A stretch of DNA of 64,000 nt from Bacteroides sp. (GTDB lineage Bacteria > Bacteroidota > Bacteroidia > Bacteroidales > Bacteroidaceae): assembly GCA_021202275.1 (NCBI GenBank), contig JAJQDI010000010.1:124001-188000 (forward strand), written 5' to 3'. The notes beneath the pieces are model-generated. The model was not told where the DNA came from, made no database searches, and was given only the letters and a program-made list of their open reading frames with translations. Positions within the stretch are counted from its first letter, which is position 1, and each line of letters opens with the position of its first letter. This document shows positions 47,066 to 56,147 of this stretch, piece by piece. A program made the position numbers and the translations under genes.

Positions 47066-48517
47066 ATGAAAAAATACCAATGGTGTCTGTTGCTGCTACT
47101 CTGCGGGATCTGGTCGGCTCTGCCTGCCCAGGAAACCCCGGTGATGATGCTGAGCTTCGAAGAGTCATTGCAGCGGTTGCAGAGGAACAGCCACACGATA
47201 CGCATAGCCGACAAAGCGGTGGAGCAGGCACGGGAAGAACAGGGTAGACTTAACTCCTTCTGGTACCCTTTTGTGCAGTCGGCCGGGGCCTATGTGCATT
47301 TGTCGGAAGACATCGCGGTGAAGCAATCCCTCTCCTACTATACCGATCCGGTGAAAGACTGGATACACTCTTACCTGCCCGGCGAAGTGTTGCTGTCCGG
47401 AGTGCTGGACCTAGTAGGGAGCAATACCCTGACCGTCCCTCTGGCACCGCGCAACCTCACCACCGTGGATCTCACAGCGGAATGGGTGCTCTTTGCCGGA
47501 GGCAAACGCATACAGGCAGGACGCATCGGGCAGAGCTTGGTGGATGTGGCTCGTGAACAAAGGGCACAGGCAGATGCCACGCAGCGCACCCTGCTGGCCG
47601 AGAGGTACTACGGCCTGCGACTGGCGCAACAAAACGTAGGGGTACGGCAGGAGACGTATATGGCCCTGTGCCGACACTACGAAAACGCGGTGAAGATGGA
47701 GGAGGTAGGACTTGTGAACCGGGCGGTACGCCTTTTCGCTCAGGCGATGATGGACGAAACACACCGCCAGCTAAAAGCAGCCCAAAAAGAGGAAGAGGTA
47801 GCACAAAGCGCTTTGAAGCAATTACTGAATATAGACGAGGAAGACGAAACGCTGATCGTACCTACCTCACCGCTCTTTCTGAACGAAGAACTCCCCCCCA
47901 GAGAGTATTTCCTGCAAAACCTGTACACAGGCAATCACCTGTTGCAGGAACTCACTATACAGGAGCAGATCGCTTCCCGGCAGATCAGGATAGACCAGAG
48001 CGCGTATATGCCCAACATTGCGTTGTTTGGTAAACAGACCTTGTACGCACACAACATCCAGAGCAACCTGTTGCCCCGCACCATGGTGGGCATAGGCTTT
48101 ACGTGGAATATTTTCGACGGACTGGAACGGGAGAAGAAAATCCGTCAGTCGCGCCTCACAAGACAGACGGTGGAGCTGGGCAGGGAAAAGGCGAAAGACG
48201 AACTGGCGGTGGGGGTAGACAAACTCTACAACCTGCTGCAAAACGCTCAGGACAATGTGAAGGCGCTCCATACGAGTATTGAACTGAGCGAGGAACTGGT
48301 ACGGATGCGCACCCGCGAATTTGCCGAGGGCATGGCCACCTCTACGGAAGTGATAGATGCGGAAACGCTGTTGTCTAATGTGAAGCTGCTGCAACTGGCA
48401 GCCTATTACGAATACGATGTAGTGCTGATGAACCTGCTCGCGCTCTGTGGGATGCCGGAGACCTTTACGAAATACAATCAGATGTACGATGTAAAATACA
48501 TAGAAACAATGCAGTAA
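47066..48517 (+). CDS. TolC-family outer membrane efflux protein
   Basis: A 483-residue outer membrane factor with signal peptide (MKKYQWCLLLLLCGIWSALPAQ). The two helical repeats of the OEP family are present: SFEESLQRLQRNSHTIRIADKA...QARE near the N-terminus and QIRIDQSAYMPNIALFGKQ...WNIFDGLEREKKIRQ in the second half, with long coiled coils between. It forms the trimeric exit duct for the HlyD and ABC-2 proteins encoded downstream. GC content is higher than in the preceding cluster. A C7 run at 47893-47899 is intact. Confidence 0.93.
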   Translation: MKKYQWCLLLLLCGIWSALPAQETPVMMLSFEESLQRLQRNSHTIRIADKAVEQAREEQGRLNSFWYPFVQSAGAYVHLSEDIAVKQSLSYYTDPVKDWIHSYLPGEVLLSGVLDLVGSNTLTVPLAPRNLTTVDLTAEWVLFAGGKRIQAGRIGQSLVDVAREQRAQADATQRTLLAERYYGLRLAQQNVGVRQETYMALCRHYENAVKMEEVGLVNRAVRLFAQAMMDETHRQLKAAQKEEEVAQSALKQLLNIDEEDETLIVPTSPLFLNEELPPREYFLQNLYTGNHLLQELTIQEQIASRQIRIDQSAYMPNIALFGKQTLYAHNIQSNLLPRTMVGIGFTWNIFDGLEREKKIRQSRLTRQTVELGREKAKDELAVGVDKLYNLLQNAQDNVKALHTSIELSEELVRMRTREFAEGMATSTEVIDAETLLSNVKLLQLAAYYEYDVVLMNLLALCGMPETFTKYNQMYDVKYIETMQ

Positions 48518-48526
48518 CATCCACTT

Positions 48527-48553
48527 GTAGAGATGCACGGCATGCGTCTCCAC
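48527..48553. repeat. Palindromic core of repeat family A, copy 3
   Basis: GTAGAGATGCACGGCATGC followed by GTCTCCAC: an imperfect palindrome directly after the TolC stop, preceded by ACATCCACTT as the other copy is preceded (in reverse) by ACATCCAACT. The 444-base gap from 48518 to 48961 contains this copy, copy 2 and repeat B but no gene. Confidence 0.65.
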
Positions 48554-48805
48554 GGTACACGTCCCATACAGATCTGTGTTGCATCCGGGATAGATATTCG
48601 TCAGGCGCGCCATAGGATCAAACAGCAGGTATATCCTATACCATTATTAAACAGATAGTTAAACCATAACCACATAATCAATTATATATAAAGATTTTAA
48701 ATCAAAAAAAACATTTTCCGGAAGACAGGAAGATACAATATATAAAAAAACTATATAGTCAGATGGATCATTGCGATCAGAGACATATTTATATGGAACG
48801 TACAC

Positions 48806-48890
48806 AGCGGAGACGCACGCCGTGCGTCTCTACAGTTGGATGTAACCAGATAGATTTAACGGTCTTTGTATTTCCAGATCGTACATCGTA
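48806..48890. repeat. Dispersed repeat family A, copy 2
   Basis: Contains a near-perfect palindrome: GAGACGCACG (48810-48819), one base, CGTGCGTCTC (48821-48830), then a tail to CGTACATCG that matches the copy at 29542-29640 in reverse complement. Confidence 0.75.
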
Positions 48891-48958
48891 ACGTTCTTCA
48901 ATGTTACGAATCAAATAATGGTCATGACGAAGGAATAAATCAGTAAATCGTAAATCTC
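48879..48958. repeat. Dispersed repeat family B, copy 1
   Basis: Matches 62687-62770 in direct orientation: ATCGTACATCGTA, ACGT-CTT-AATG, and then ATGACGAAGGAAT-AATCAGTA with few differences. It ends just before the ATG at 48962. Confidence 0.7.
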
Positions 48959-48961
48959 TTT

Positions 48962-49948
48962 ATGGATCGGACAAAAAGAAGTATAAGCATTGCTTTTATA
49001 GTAGTATTGGTGCTCACGGTGATCTTCTCCATGGTGGGCGTGCTGCTCACGCGCAAGCCGCCGCTGGTGTTGCAAGGTCAGGTAGAGACTACTGAAATAC
49101 GGATCAGCGGTAAGTTACCGGGACGTATAGACAACTACCGGGTACGCGAGGGCGACTATGTGCGCCAGGGCGATACGCTGGTGACGATCAACAGTCCGGA
49201 GATCTTTGCCAAATACGACCAGGCACAGGCGTTGGAACAGGTGGCACAGGAACAGAGCCGGAAGGTAGACCGGGGTACACGCAACCACCTGATCGCTACT
49301 GCCCAGCAACTATGGAACAAGGCACGGAGCGACCTCGAACTGGCAGAGGTGACCTACCAGCGGGTATACGCGCTGTACCAGGAGGAAGTAGTGACCCCGC
49401 AACGAAAAGACGAGGTGGAGGCGCTCTACAAAGCGGCACTGGCGGCCGAACGGGCCACCTACGAACAATACCAGATGGCACTGGAAGGGGCACAGCAGGA
49501 GGACAAAGCGGCGGCCCGCTCGCTGGCGAATGCCGCACGTAGCACAGTGGACGAGGTATCGGCATTGCTGTCGGATGCCTGGCTCACGGCTCCGGAAGAC
49601 GGACAGATTGCCTCTATCTTTCCGAAAAGAGGTGAACTGGTGGGTCCGGGCACCCCCATCATGAACCTGGTGGTGAACAGCGACATGTATGTGATCTTCA
49701 ACATCCGGGAAGACCTCATGCCCCGGTTCCGGATGGGCGAACGGTTCCATGCCGATGTACCGGCCGTAGACGGGAAGAACATCGAATTTGAGATCTACTA
49801 CATCAGTCCGCTTGGCAGTTTTGCCACATGGAAATCGACCAAAGAGACGGGAAGTTACGACATGCAGACTTTTGAGATACACGCGCGCCCCACCAGCGAG
49901 GTCAAAGACCTGAGGGCGGGAATGTCTGTATTGCTTACCATCGACTAA
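48962..49948 (+). CDS. HlyD/EmrA-like membrane fusion protein
   Basis: A 328-residue adaptor: membrane helix at about 9-29 (AFIVVLVLTVIFSMVGVLL), lipoyl half (LQGQVETTEIRISGKLPGRI...VREGDYVRQGDTLVTI), coiled coil at about 85-200 with a Glu/Ala/Gln-rich sequence, second lipoyl half (LTAPEDGQIASIFPKRGELV) and a beta-barrel domain. The stop overlaps the next start (TAATG). It connects the ABC-2 permeases downstream with the TolC protein upstream. Confidence 0.92.
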   Translation: MDRTKRSISIAFIVVLVLTVIFSMVGVLLTRKPPLVLQGQVETTEIRISGKLPGRIDNYRVREGDYVRQGDTLVTINSPEIFAKYDQAQALEQVAQEQSRKVDRGTRNHLIATAQQLWNKARSDLELAEVTYQRVYALYQEEVVTPQRKDEVEALYKAALAAERATYEQYQMALEGAQQEDKAAARSLANAARSTVDEVSALLSDAWLTAPEDGQIASIFPKRGELVGPGTPIMNLVVNSDMYVIFNIREDLMPRFRMGERFHADVPAVDGKNIEFEIYYISPLGSFATWKSTKETGSYDMQTFEIHARPTSEVKDLRAGMSVLLTID

Positions 49949-51184
49949 TGCCGTCCGGCAACGGAGGAACGGAAACCCATGAATCGAAAAAAATGAACCG
50001 GAAACAGGCCACAGACAGTGCTTTCAGAGATGTACTCCTGCGCGAATGGGAACGCATGACTTCACGCAGATTATACTTCGGGGTCTGTGTGGTGCTTCCT
50101 CTGTTCGTACTCTTCTTCATGTCGACCATATTCGGCACAGGCACCATCGAGAGGGTACCTGTGGCCGTGGTAGATCTCGACCATACCGCCACCTCACGTC
50201 AGGTGGCCCGTAACATTACCGCTGTACCTACCGTGAAGGTGACACAGCTATCGGACAACGAATACGAAGCCCGTCGCGCCATGCAGGCCAAAGAGATCTA
50301 CGGCTATGTGGTATTGCCACCGAAGTTTGAGGAATACGCCACTTCGGGCCGTGGTGCCACGGTGAGCTACTATTACCAGCTTACGTTCCTCTCCGTAGGC
50401 AATGAGTTGCTGGCAGGACTCACGGAGGCGCTTACCCCGGTGGCACTGTCGCCTGTGGCTTTGCAAGCCGTAGCAGCCGGAGGGCTCACCGAAGAGCGGG
50501 CGGAAACCTTCCTGTTGCCCATACAGGGAAGCGATCATCCGGTATACAATCCTTCGTTAGATTATACCATCTATCTGGGACATCCGTTTTTCTACGTGCT
50601 TTTCCAGATCCTGATCCTGCTCACTACCATGTACACCGTAGGGGGTGAGCTCAAATTCCACACAGCAGACCATTGGTTATTGACTGCCCGGGGCAATATG
50701 GTCACTGCCCTGCTGGCCAAGCTGCTGCCCTACACGGTGATATACACCCTCATCGCCATACTGGCCAATTTCGTATTGTTCAGGATCGTGCATATTCCTT
50801 TCTGTGGCAGTTACCTGATGATGAACCTGGTCACTTTCCTGTTTATCGTAGCCACGCAATCGCTGGGGGGTGTTCCTGTTTTGCCTGTTGCCCGCTCTCT
50901 CCCTGGTCATGAGCGTAGGCTCTATGGTGGGGTCGCTGGGAGCTACGTTGTCGGGAGTCACCTTTCCGGTAACAAGTATGTATACTCCGGTGTACCTAGC
51001 CTCTTTCCTTTTTCCGGTACGGCATTATACGATGATCACGCAGACCATGCTCTATTTTCAGGGAGGGTATGGTTACTACTGGCGTTCCACAGCGGTATTG
51101 TGCCTGTTTCCCCTGATCACCCTGTTGCTGCTCCCCCGCCTGAAGGGAGCCATAATCAGACACGCGTATGAAAACCTCGGATAA
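49948..51184 (+). pseudogene. ABC-2 type permease A of the exporter, one frameshift
   Basis: The gene begins at ATG 49948 (coupled) or more likely at ATG 49993 (MNRKQATDSAFRDVLLREWE). One membrane segment near the start (YFGVCVVLPLFVLFFMSTIF), a periplasmic domain (VPVAVVDLDHTATSRQVARN), then five C-terminal membrane helices, as in YhhJ/YbhR-type permeases. The frame shifts at the G6 run 50865-50870; with five G it continues as VFLFCLLPALSLVMSVGSM... to the stop at 51184. No ATPase gene is next to it, as is usual for the Bacteroidetes TolC-HlyD-ABC2-ABC2 loci. Confidence 0.85.
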
Positions 51185-52394
51185 ACCGTCACTGCTCTCT
51201 CTGGTGATCGCGCGGGAGTTCCGCGCCATCAGCACCAGTTACGCCGTGTTGCTGGTATTGGTCGGAGGCATCTTCCTGTACGGACTGCTCTACAATTACA
51301 TGTATGCGCCCAACCATGTGACAGGTGCCCCGGTGATGGTTGTCGATCATTCGCACTCGTCCCTGAGCCGCGAGTACGCACGCCTGCTGGATGCTACGCC
51401 ACAGGTAGATATCTACAGATACGCTACAGACTTCCGCGAAGCAGAGGAGTTGATGAAGCAGCAGAAGGCAGTGGGCATCCTCTACCTGCCGCGCGACTTC
51501 GCAGACCGGGTGTTTCGCGGAGAAGAGGCGGTGTTCGTACTCTATGCCTCTACCAACGCGTTTCTGTATTATCTCTCTTTGCAGGAGGCTTCGGCGTATG
51601 TGATGCTGGCCATTTCCGACACCTACCGCGCGTCGGGCATTGTGTTCCTGCCGCTGACGGCCATCGTGGCAGTAGCTACCGCTCCGGCTCCCATCAACCT
51701 GTCGGGCACGGTAGTCTATAATTATACCGAGGGATATGGGAGTTACCTGATCCCGGCGGTACTGATGATCATCCTGTTCCAGACACTGATGATGGTGATC
51801 GGTATGCTCAACAGAGAAGAGCACTACACAGGAGGGTTGCGGCCATTCCTCTCTTCCGGCATCGGCTGGGGAAGCGCGGTACGCATTGTGTGCGGAAAAA
51901 CATTTGTCTACTGTATGCTGTACGCGGTGTTCTCACTGTTCCTGTTGGGACTGATCCCCCGCCTGTTCAGCGTACCACACATAGGCCACGCGCCAGATAT
52001 CGTTCTGATGCTGATCCCTTTCTTCCTGTCCACCTGCTTCCTGGGGCTGGCCGCTTCGCGCTACTACAAAGATTCGGAGTCGCCCCTGCTGATGATCACC
52101 TTTTTCTCGGTGGGGCTGCTCTTCCTGGCAGGTGTCTCCTACCCGTTGGAACTGATGCCCCGGTACTGGCGGATGGTTCACTACATGCTACCGGCCAGCA
52201 GCGGTACACTGGCTTTTGTGCAGCTAAACTCCATGGGAGCCCATCTGGCAGATATCCGGGGGCAGTATTTCGCGATGTGGATACAGACAGGGGTCTATTT
52301 CCTGCTGGCCGTGTGGGTGTACAGGGACAAATTGAACCTATCTGCAAATAAACCGTATGTGGAGACGGAGAGAGTGGACAATGAGACCATGTAA
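51168..52394 (+). CDS. ABC-2 type permease B of the exporter
   Basis: A 408-residue paralogue of permease A with the same layout: N-terminal helix (YAVLLVLVGGIFLYGLLYNY), periplasmic domain beginning APVMVVDHSHSSLSREYARL, and five C-terminal helices containing GLLFLAGVSYPLELMP, the ABC-2 signature region. Its ATG lies 17 bases inside the corrected end of permease A. Likely a heterodimer with it. Substrate unknown (drug, lipid or hydrophobic compound). Confidence 0.92.
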   Translation: MKTSDKPSLLSLVIAREFRAISTSYAVLLVLVGGIFLYGLLYNYMYAPNHVTGAPVMVVDHSHSSLSREYARLLDATPQVDIYRYATDFREAEELMKQQKAVGILYLPRDFADRVFRGEEAVFVLYASTNAFLYYLSLQEASAYVMLAISDTYRASGIVFLPLTAIVAVATAPAPINLSGTVVYNYTEGYGSYLIPAVLMIILFQTLMMVIGMLNREEHYTGGLRPFLSSGIGWGSAVRIVCGKTFVYCMLYAVFSLFLLGLIPRLFSVPHIGHAPDIVLMLIPFFLSTCFLGLAASRYYKDSESPLLMITFFSVGLLFLAGVSYPLELMPRYWRMVHYMLPASSGTLAFVQLNSMGAHLADIRGQYFAMWIQTGVYFLLAVWVYRDKLNLSANKPYVETERVDNETM

Positions 52395-52676
52395 GATAGA
52401 AACCGGGTGCCTTCCGATACCGTAGCAAACGGTTCAACAGTTCAACAGAAGAAAAAAGCACAAAGCGGAAAATCGTCTCAAACAGAACGAATGGCTGGGT
52501 GGTTGCTCTGCAACTGCTTGCCTTCCCTCTACCTACAAACAATAAAAGATACTGTCTCATAGTAGATTCTAAGAAGATAAAATCTAGGGTAAGACAGCCT
52601 CCTATTTTGCACAACAGACCTTACCAACACCCGGCGGTTCTTCCCTTCTTCGTTGCCAGGATACCGCGCAAATTCG

Positions 52677-54020
52677 CTATTTCCAGAGATCCATGATATC
52701 CAGTTCGCCCCAATAAAGATGCGCGTAACTGGCGATCAGGTTTTTATAGCGATAGATCGGCGTGGGTACCGGTTCGTTGTGCGAGTTGTACATCTGTGCC
52801 ACGGAAGGCAAGGGCTCCTTCTGGGGCAATACCTGTGTATAGTGATATTCATGTCCGCGGATATGAATACCGTTGTAATCGAACTGTCGGTATCCCATCG
52901 TCATTTTCTTGTCCTGTTCACGGGCAGAAACCACATGAGGCAGAATACCTGCCATCTCGTACATACCCTGTCCGGTCTGAATGGCTTTCGAGAGATAAAT
53001 CATCCCTCCGCATTCGGCCAACGTCTTCCCTCCCGCCTCGATATAGTCGGCTACGACCTGTCGCATCCGGACATTGTTTTCCAAAGAAAAACAATTGTTC
53101 TCCGGATATCCTCCGGGCAGATAGAGCAGGTCTACCTTATCAAACGGCAACGAAGTACTGGTCTCCGGCAGGAAATACTTCACCGTACCCATGGCCTTGA
53201 GCTTCTTGAGGTGTTCGGCAAACACAAAAGAAAAAGATTCTTCTCCCAGGGCCACGGCGATATTCATTTTGCGGGAAGTGTTCTTGATATGCAGCCTTTC
53301 CCGCTCTCCCGCGTCTTTCTGCGGCACAGAAGTGGTTTCCAGGATGCGATCGATCCGGATGTTCTCTCCCACCGTTCTCATCAACCGTTTTTTGTAGCGC
53401 ATAAAATCTCCGTTACGCTGGCTGTAGTTGAGCCCTCTCTGGCGGTATTTAAACGCCAGGTCTTCGCTATAGGGAAGACATCCGAAGCACTCGATCCCTA
53501 CTTCCTGACAAGCATCCAGGAGCATTTGTTTGTGACGGTCGGAATGTACTTTATTGAATATCACGCCCGCGATGCGTACGTTCTCGTCGAAATGTACATA
53601 CCCATACAGCAACGGTGCCACCGAATAGGCCATGTTGCGCGCGTTGACCACCAATATCACCGGCAGATCCAGCAGACGGGCCACATGTGCCGTAGATCCC
53701 TGATCCTTCAGGTAGCCATCGTACATCCCGGTATTGCCCTCCACAATGCAGACATTGGCCTTGGCAGAATAATCGGTATACAGGTTATATATATATGCAT
53801 CAGAAGCCAGAAAAGAATCCAGATTGATGGAGTGACGCTTGGTCATGTAGGTATGATATTTGGTATCGATATAATCGGGACCACATTTAAAGGGTTGTAC
53901 ACGCATTCCCTGACGACTGAGTACAGACATGAGTCCCATGGCCAGAGTCGTTTTTCCACTCCCGCACATAGGGGAGGATAGCAAAAATTGAGGTTTAGTA
54001 GTTATTTCTGTCTGTTTCAT
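52677..54020 (-). CDS. cobB: Cobyrinate a,c-diamide synthase
   Basis: A 447-residue CobB/CbiA-type amidotransferase that amidates the a and c side chains of cobyrinate in cobalamin synthesis. The ATP-binding domain starts SSPMCGSGKTTLAMGLM, with KCGPDYIDTKYH and VEGNTGMYDG; the glutamine amidotransferase domain has LLYLPGGYPE and the nucleophile in LAECGGMIYL (Cys near 336), and a late His in HIRGHEYHYT. It stands alone: no other cob gene is within the window apart from the FecE/BtuD-type ATPase 2.4 kb upstream. Its leader is structured (see the regulatory entry). Confidence 0.93.
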   Translation of the reverse strand: MKQTEITTKPQFLLSSPMCGSGKTTLAMGLMSVLSRQGMRVQPFKCGPDYIDTKYHTYMTKRHSINLDSFLASDAYIYNLYTDYSAKANVCIVEGNTGMYDGYLKDQGSTAHVARLLDLPVILVVNARNMAYSVAPLLYGYVHFDENVRIAGVIFNKVHSDRHKQMLLDACQEVGIECFGCLPYSEDLAFKYRQRGLNYSQRNGDFMRYKKRLMRTVGENIRIDRILETTSVPQKDAGERERLHIKNTSRKMNIAVALGEESFSFVFAEHLKKLKAMGTVKYFLPETSTSLPFDKVDLLYLPGGYPENNCFSLENNVRMRQVVADYIEAGGKTLAECGGMIYLSKAIQTGQGMYEMAGILPHVVSAREQDKKMTMGYRQFDYNGIHIRGHEYHYTQVLPQKEPLPSVAQMYNSHNEPVPTPIYRYKNLIASYAHLYWGELDIMDLWK

Positions 54021-54056
54021 TCTTTCTAATTAACCATAATAGTAAGATAATCTTGT

Positions 54057-54345
54057 CCTGAAAACACCGCTCATGTCAGCCACCGGAACTTCCCGGCAAT
54101 GAGCTTTCCTGAGAGAGACCCTGTGCTGATAAAAAGCCTGCCCTACAGACTCCATTGGCATCAGCAGATCGTTTTTTCCACACCCATCTATACTACAGGA
54201 TCAGACACAGGACCGGGGGCCGGAACCAACCCGCTCTCCCATCCCTTTCTTATCCTCATAGAAAACACCCTTTTCTCCACCCGGACTATATACATAGTCT
54301 GTCCGGATATCGTTTTACAGGTGTATTCTTGTACCAACTGTATGG
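54057..54345 (-). promoter_or_regulatory. Structured cobB leader, cobalamin-riboswitch-like (tentative)
   Basis: Minus strand, 5' to 3': a strong hairpin near 54280-54305 (CCGGAC...ACTAT-GTAT-ATAGT-CCGG), then GATAAGAAAGGGAT, TTCCGGCCCCCGGTCCTGTG, and about 35 bases before cobB a nested stem GCTCAT...CCGGGAAGTTCCGG...ATGAGC (54080-54115). The blocks AAAGGGA, CCnGG-CCTGTG, CCGGGAAG and ATGAGC come in the order of a cobalamin riboswitch, but the canonical GGTG-AA-TCC and terminal AGTCAGGAGACCTGCC boxes are poor or missing. It may be diverged, decayed or coincidental. Confidence 0.3.
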
Positions 54346-54866
54346 AAAAATAAAGGAGAAAATCACTTTCTGCGGAAGAAAATAACCGATGAGAAAACAA
54401 GAGAAGATCACGCTCATTCATGCCAGAGATATGTACCGGAAAATCTTTCTTTCTAAGCAGCAAAATGAAGCCATTCGCTCATTATTCTTCATCTCATTGC
54501 GGCCACACTGATCGTATAAAAAACAAACCTCTTCCAGCATACATACTTTAGGATCCCGGTGACAAAAAAATGTATGTAAAAGAGCTGTCGAATGTATTTC
54601 ACATTCTTTACATAGTAAGGCCGGTCCGATTTCTCTCGTCTAAATTTACTCAAAAAAACCGTTTATCCCCCGGCAACTATTTTGTTAATATTGGTTATCA
54701 ACATGAACAAAGATAATCCAGGTGATAAAATTATCTTTTTTAGTGAATAAAATTATCCTAAAGTTTCGATATTAGAAAAAATCGTTCTTTACGCACAACC
54801 CTCCTGTTTTTTTTAAGTTCCCGTGAATATCCGGAAAAGTTGCGCACAAACTTTACAATTAGTATA
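54346..54866. other. Gene-free AT-rich spacer
   Basis: No frame I can support. The stretch from about 54640 to 54840 is AT-rich; GTGATAAAATTATC is followed by GTGAATAAAATTATCC (54721-54763), a short near-direct repeat. It separates divergent cobB and a lipoprotein gene. Confidence 0.5.
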
Positions 54867-54885
54867 GTTGTTATCTAATAACAAC
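54867..54885 (+). promoter_or_regulatory. Perfect inverted repeat in front of a lipoprotein gene
   Basis: GTTGTTAT (54867-54874), CTA, ATAACAAC (54878-54885), 15 bases before the ATG at 54901. It could be an operator or a 5' UTR hairpin affecting translation. TATAGTTG just upstream is one mismatch from the TAnnTTTG box. Confidence 0.4.
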
Positions 54886-54900
54886 TATCAGAAAAGAAGT

Positions 54901-55305
54901 ATGAAAAAAACAAATATCCTTGTCGGACTGGTATCCGTACTACTGCTGGCGGGTCTCAGCAGCTGCGATGATAAGGCATCCTGGAGAGAAGAACGGACCT
55001 ACCTGCTGTGCAACCAGGTATGGGTAGATTATTACATGGATGACTATGGAATAGATTCGGAGCAGATCCTGGAATTCGATCCCCGCGGATATGGTTGGGA
55101 AACCATCATCCACTACTACCGGGGCAGCACTGAAATAAAGGAATATGAGTTTCTCTGGGAATGGGAAAATGACCGGTACACTTCGATCTATATCGAATAC
55201 GGACGCTACGACTATCTCTACTTTGATAATGTGAGCGTTACGCACAACAGATTAAGGGGATATTTCGATGGTATATGGGTAGAATTCCAACCCTACTTTC
55301 CATAA
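54901..55305 (+). CDS. Small lipoprotein of unknown function
   Basis: A 134-residue protein from ATG 54901 (a TTG at 54868 lies inside the inverted repeat and is rejected). Lipoprotein signal LLLAGLSSC with lipidated Cys about residue 22. The mature part is rich in Tyr, Trp and acidic residues (VDYYMDDYGIDSEQILEFDP, EFLWEWENDRYTSIYIEYGR), beta-strand-like, resembling short lipocalin-like Bacteroidales lipoproteins. I do not recognise a specific family. Confidence 0.75.
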   Translation: MKKTNILVGLVSVLLLAGLSSCDDKASWREERTYLLCNQVWVDYYMDDYGIDSEQILEFDPRGYGWETIIHYYRGSTEIKEYEFLWEWENDRYTSIYIEYGRYDYLYFDNVSVTHNRLRGYFDGIWVEFQPYFP

Positions 55306-55333
55306 AGATATACATACAAGAGAAGGACGGAAG

Positions 55334-55990
55334 TCAGCCAACTGTTGCGCCTGCCATCCTTACTCCCAGTTCAAAAGCGTTGCGACAATCGACAGGAAAT
55401 TGTTTTTCACGAACTTTAGCTTTGTGAGCCTTATCGAACCTGCCTGCCGCGTACTTGTCATAGTTCCTGAATTGATAAGTATCTGTAGCAGTCATATATT
55501 CGAATGTGCCTCCCAGCAGACTGAGGTACTTCTCGTGTGTCCCGAAAAGATGGGGATAGCCCCACTCATTCAGGGTAGCAGCATCCACATTCATGGTATA
55601 GATAAAAGATACAGGAATACGGCCTTTGAAATTACTCCCCGGATGGTCATACGACAGGTTCATAAAGACCAGACGCTCGAGCATGCAACGGATCTTTCCC
55701 GTCACATCTCCCAGGTAGATCGGAGAGCCCAGAATGAGACCATCGCTCTTCATGATCTTTTTCAGGACCGGAGACAGATCGTCTTTCACCACACATCTGC
55801 AATTGTACTTTCCGTCCTTTCGCTTGCAGGCGAAACAGCTGACACAACCGGTATACTCCAGGTCGTAGAGATGGATCAGGTCTGTTCTGGCACCGACCGA
55901 CTCTGCTCCCTCAGCAGCCTTATGCAACAACGTGGCCGTATTGGCTTTCTTGCGGGGACTTCCATTGATCAGGATGATCTTCTTCTTCAT
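55334..55990 (-). CDS. Flavodoxin-fold NAD(P)H-dependent FMN reductase, iron-sulfur flavoprotein-like
   Basis: A 218-residue protein from ATG 55990 (MKKKIILINGSPRKKANTAT); the longer frame to 56056 is leader. The FMN phosphate loop is NGSPRKKANT and the flavin-binding LGSPIYLGDVTGKIRCMLER follows. Between them lies a cysteine cluster CVSCFACKRKDGKYNCRC, as in iron-sulfur flavoproteins that coordinate a cluster near the flavin. It is convergent with the lipoprotein gene and divergent from a small membrane protein gene. Confidence 0.88.
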   Translation of the reverse strand: MKKKIILINGSPRKKANTATLLHKAAEGAESVGARTDLIHLYDLEYTGCVSCFACKRKDGKYNCRCVVKDDLSPVLKKIMKSDGLILGSPIYLGDVTGKIRCMLERLVFMNLSYDHPGSNFKGRIPVSFIYTMNVDAATLNEWGYPHLFGTHEKYLSLLGGTFEYMTATDTYQFRNYDKYAAGRFDKAHKAKVREKQFPVDCRNAFELGVRMAGATVG

Positions 55991-56102
55991 AAGGTCTCTT
56001 TTTTTTCTATGCGGAGAACAGCTGCAAGCCCGGAAAAGTTGCTCCGCACAGATCATTTAACTTCTATCAGGGGATATGGGTATCTACTGTAAAAATAATA
56101 CC

Positions 56103-56110
56103 TATCTTTG
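56103..56110 (+). promoter_or_regulatory. -7 box upstream of a small membrane protein gene
   Basis: TATCTTTG is a perfect TAnnTTTG, 38 bases before the ATG at 56148. Confidence 0.55.
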
Positions 56111-56147
56111 ATTACAGAACAAAAATAAAGAACAAATATTCTCTGCT

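Noticed and set aside
47867..48613. 248-codon minus-strand frame opposite the TolC gene
   Set aside because: Antisense shadow in a GC-richer gene, no family features.
52653..53981. 442-codon plus-strand frame opposite cobB
   Set aside because: Long only because the opposite strand codes for CobB; composition is rich in His, Arg and Ile without domains.
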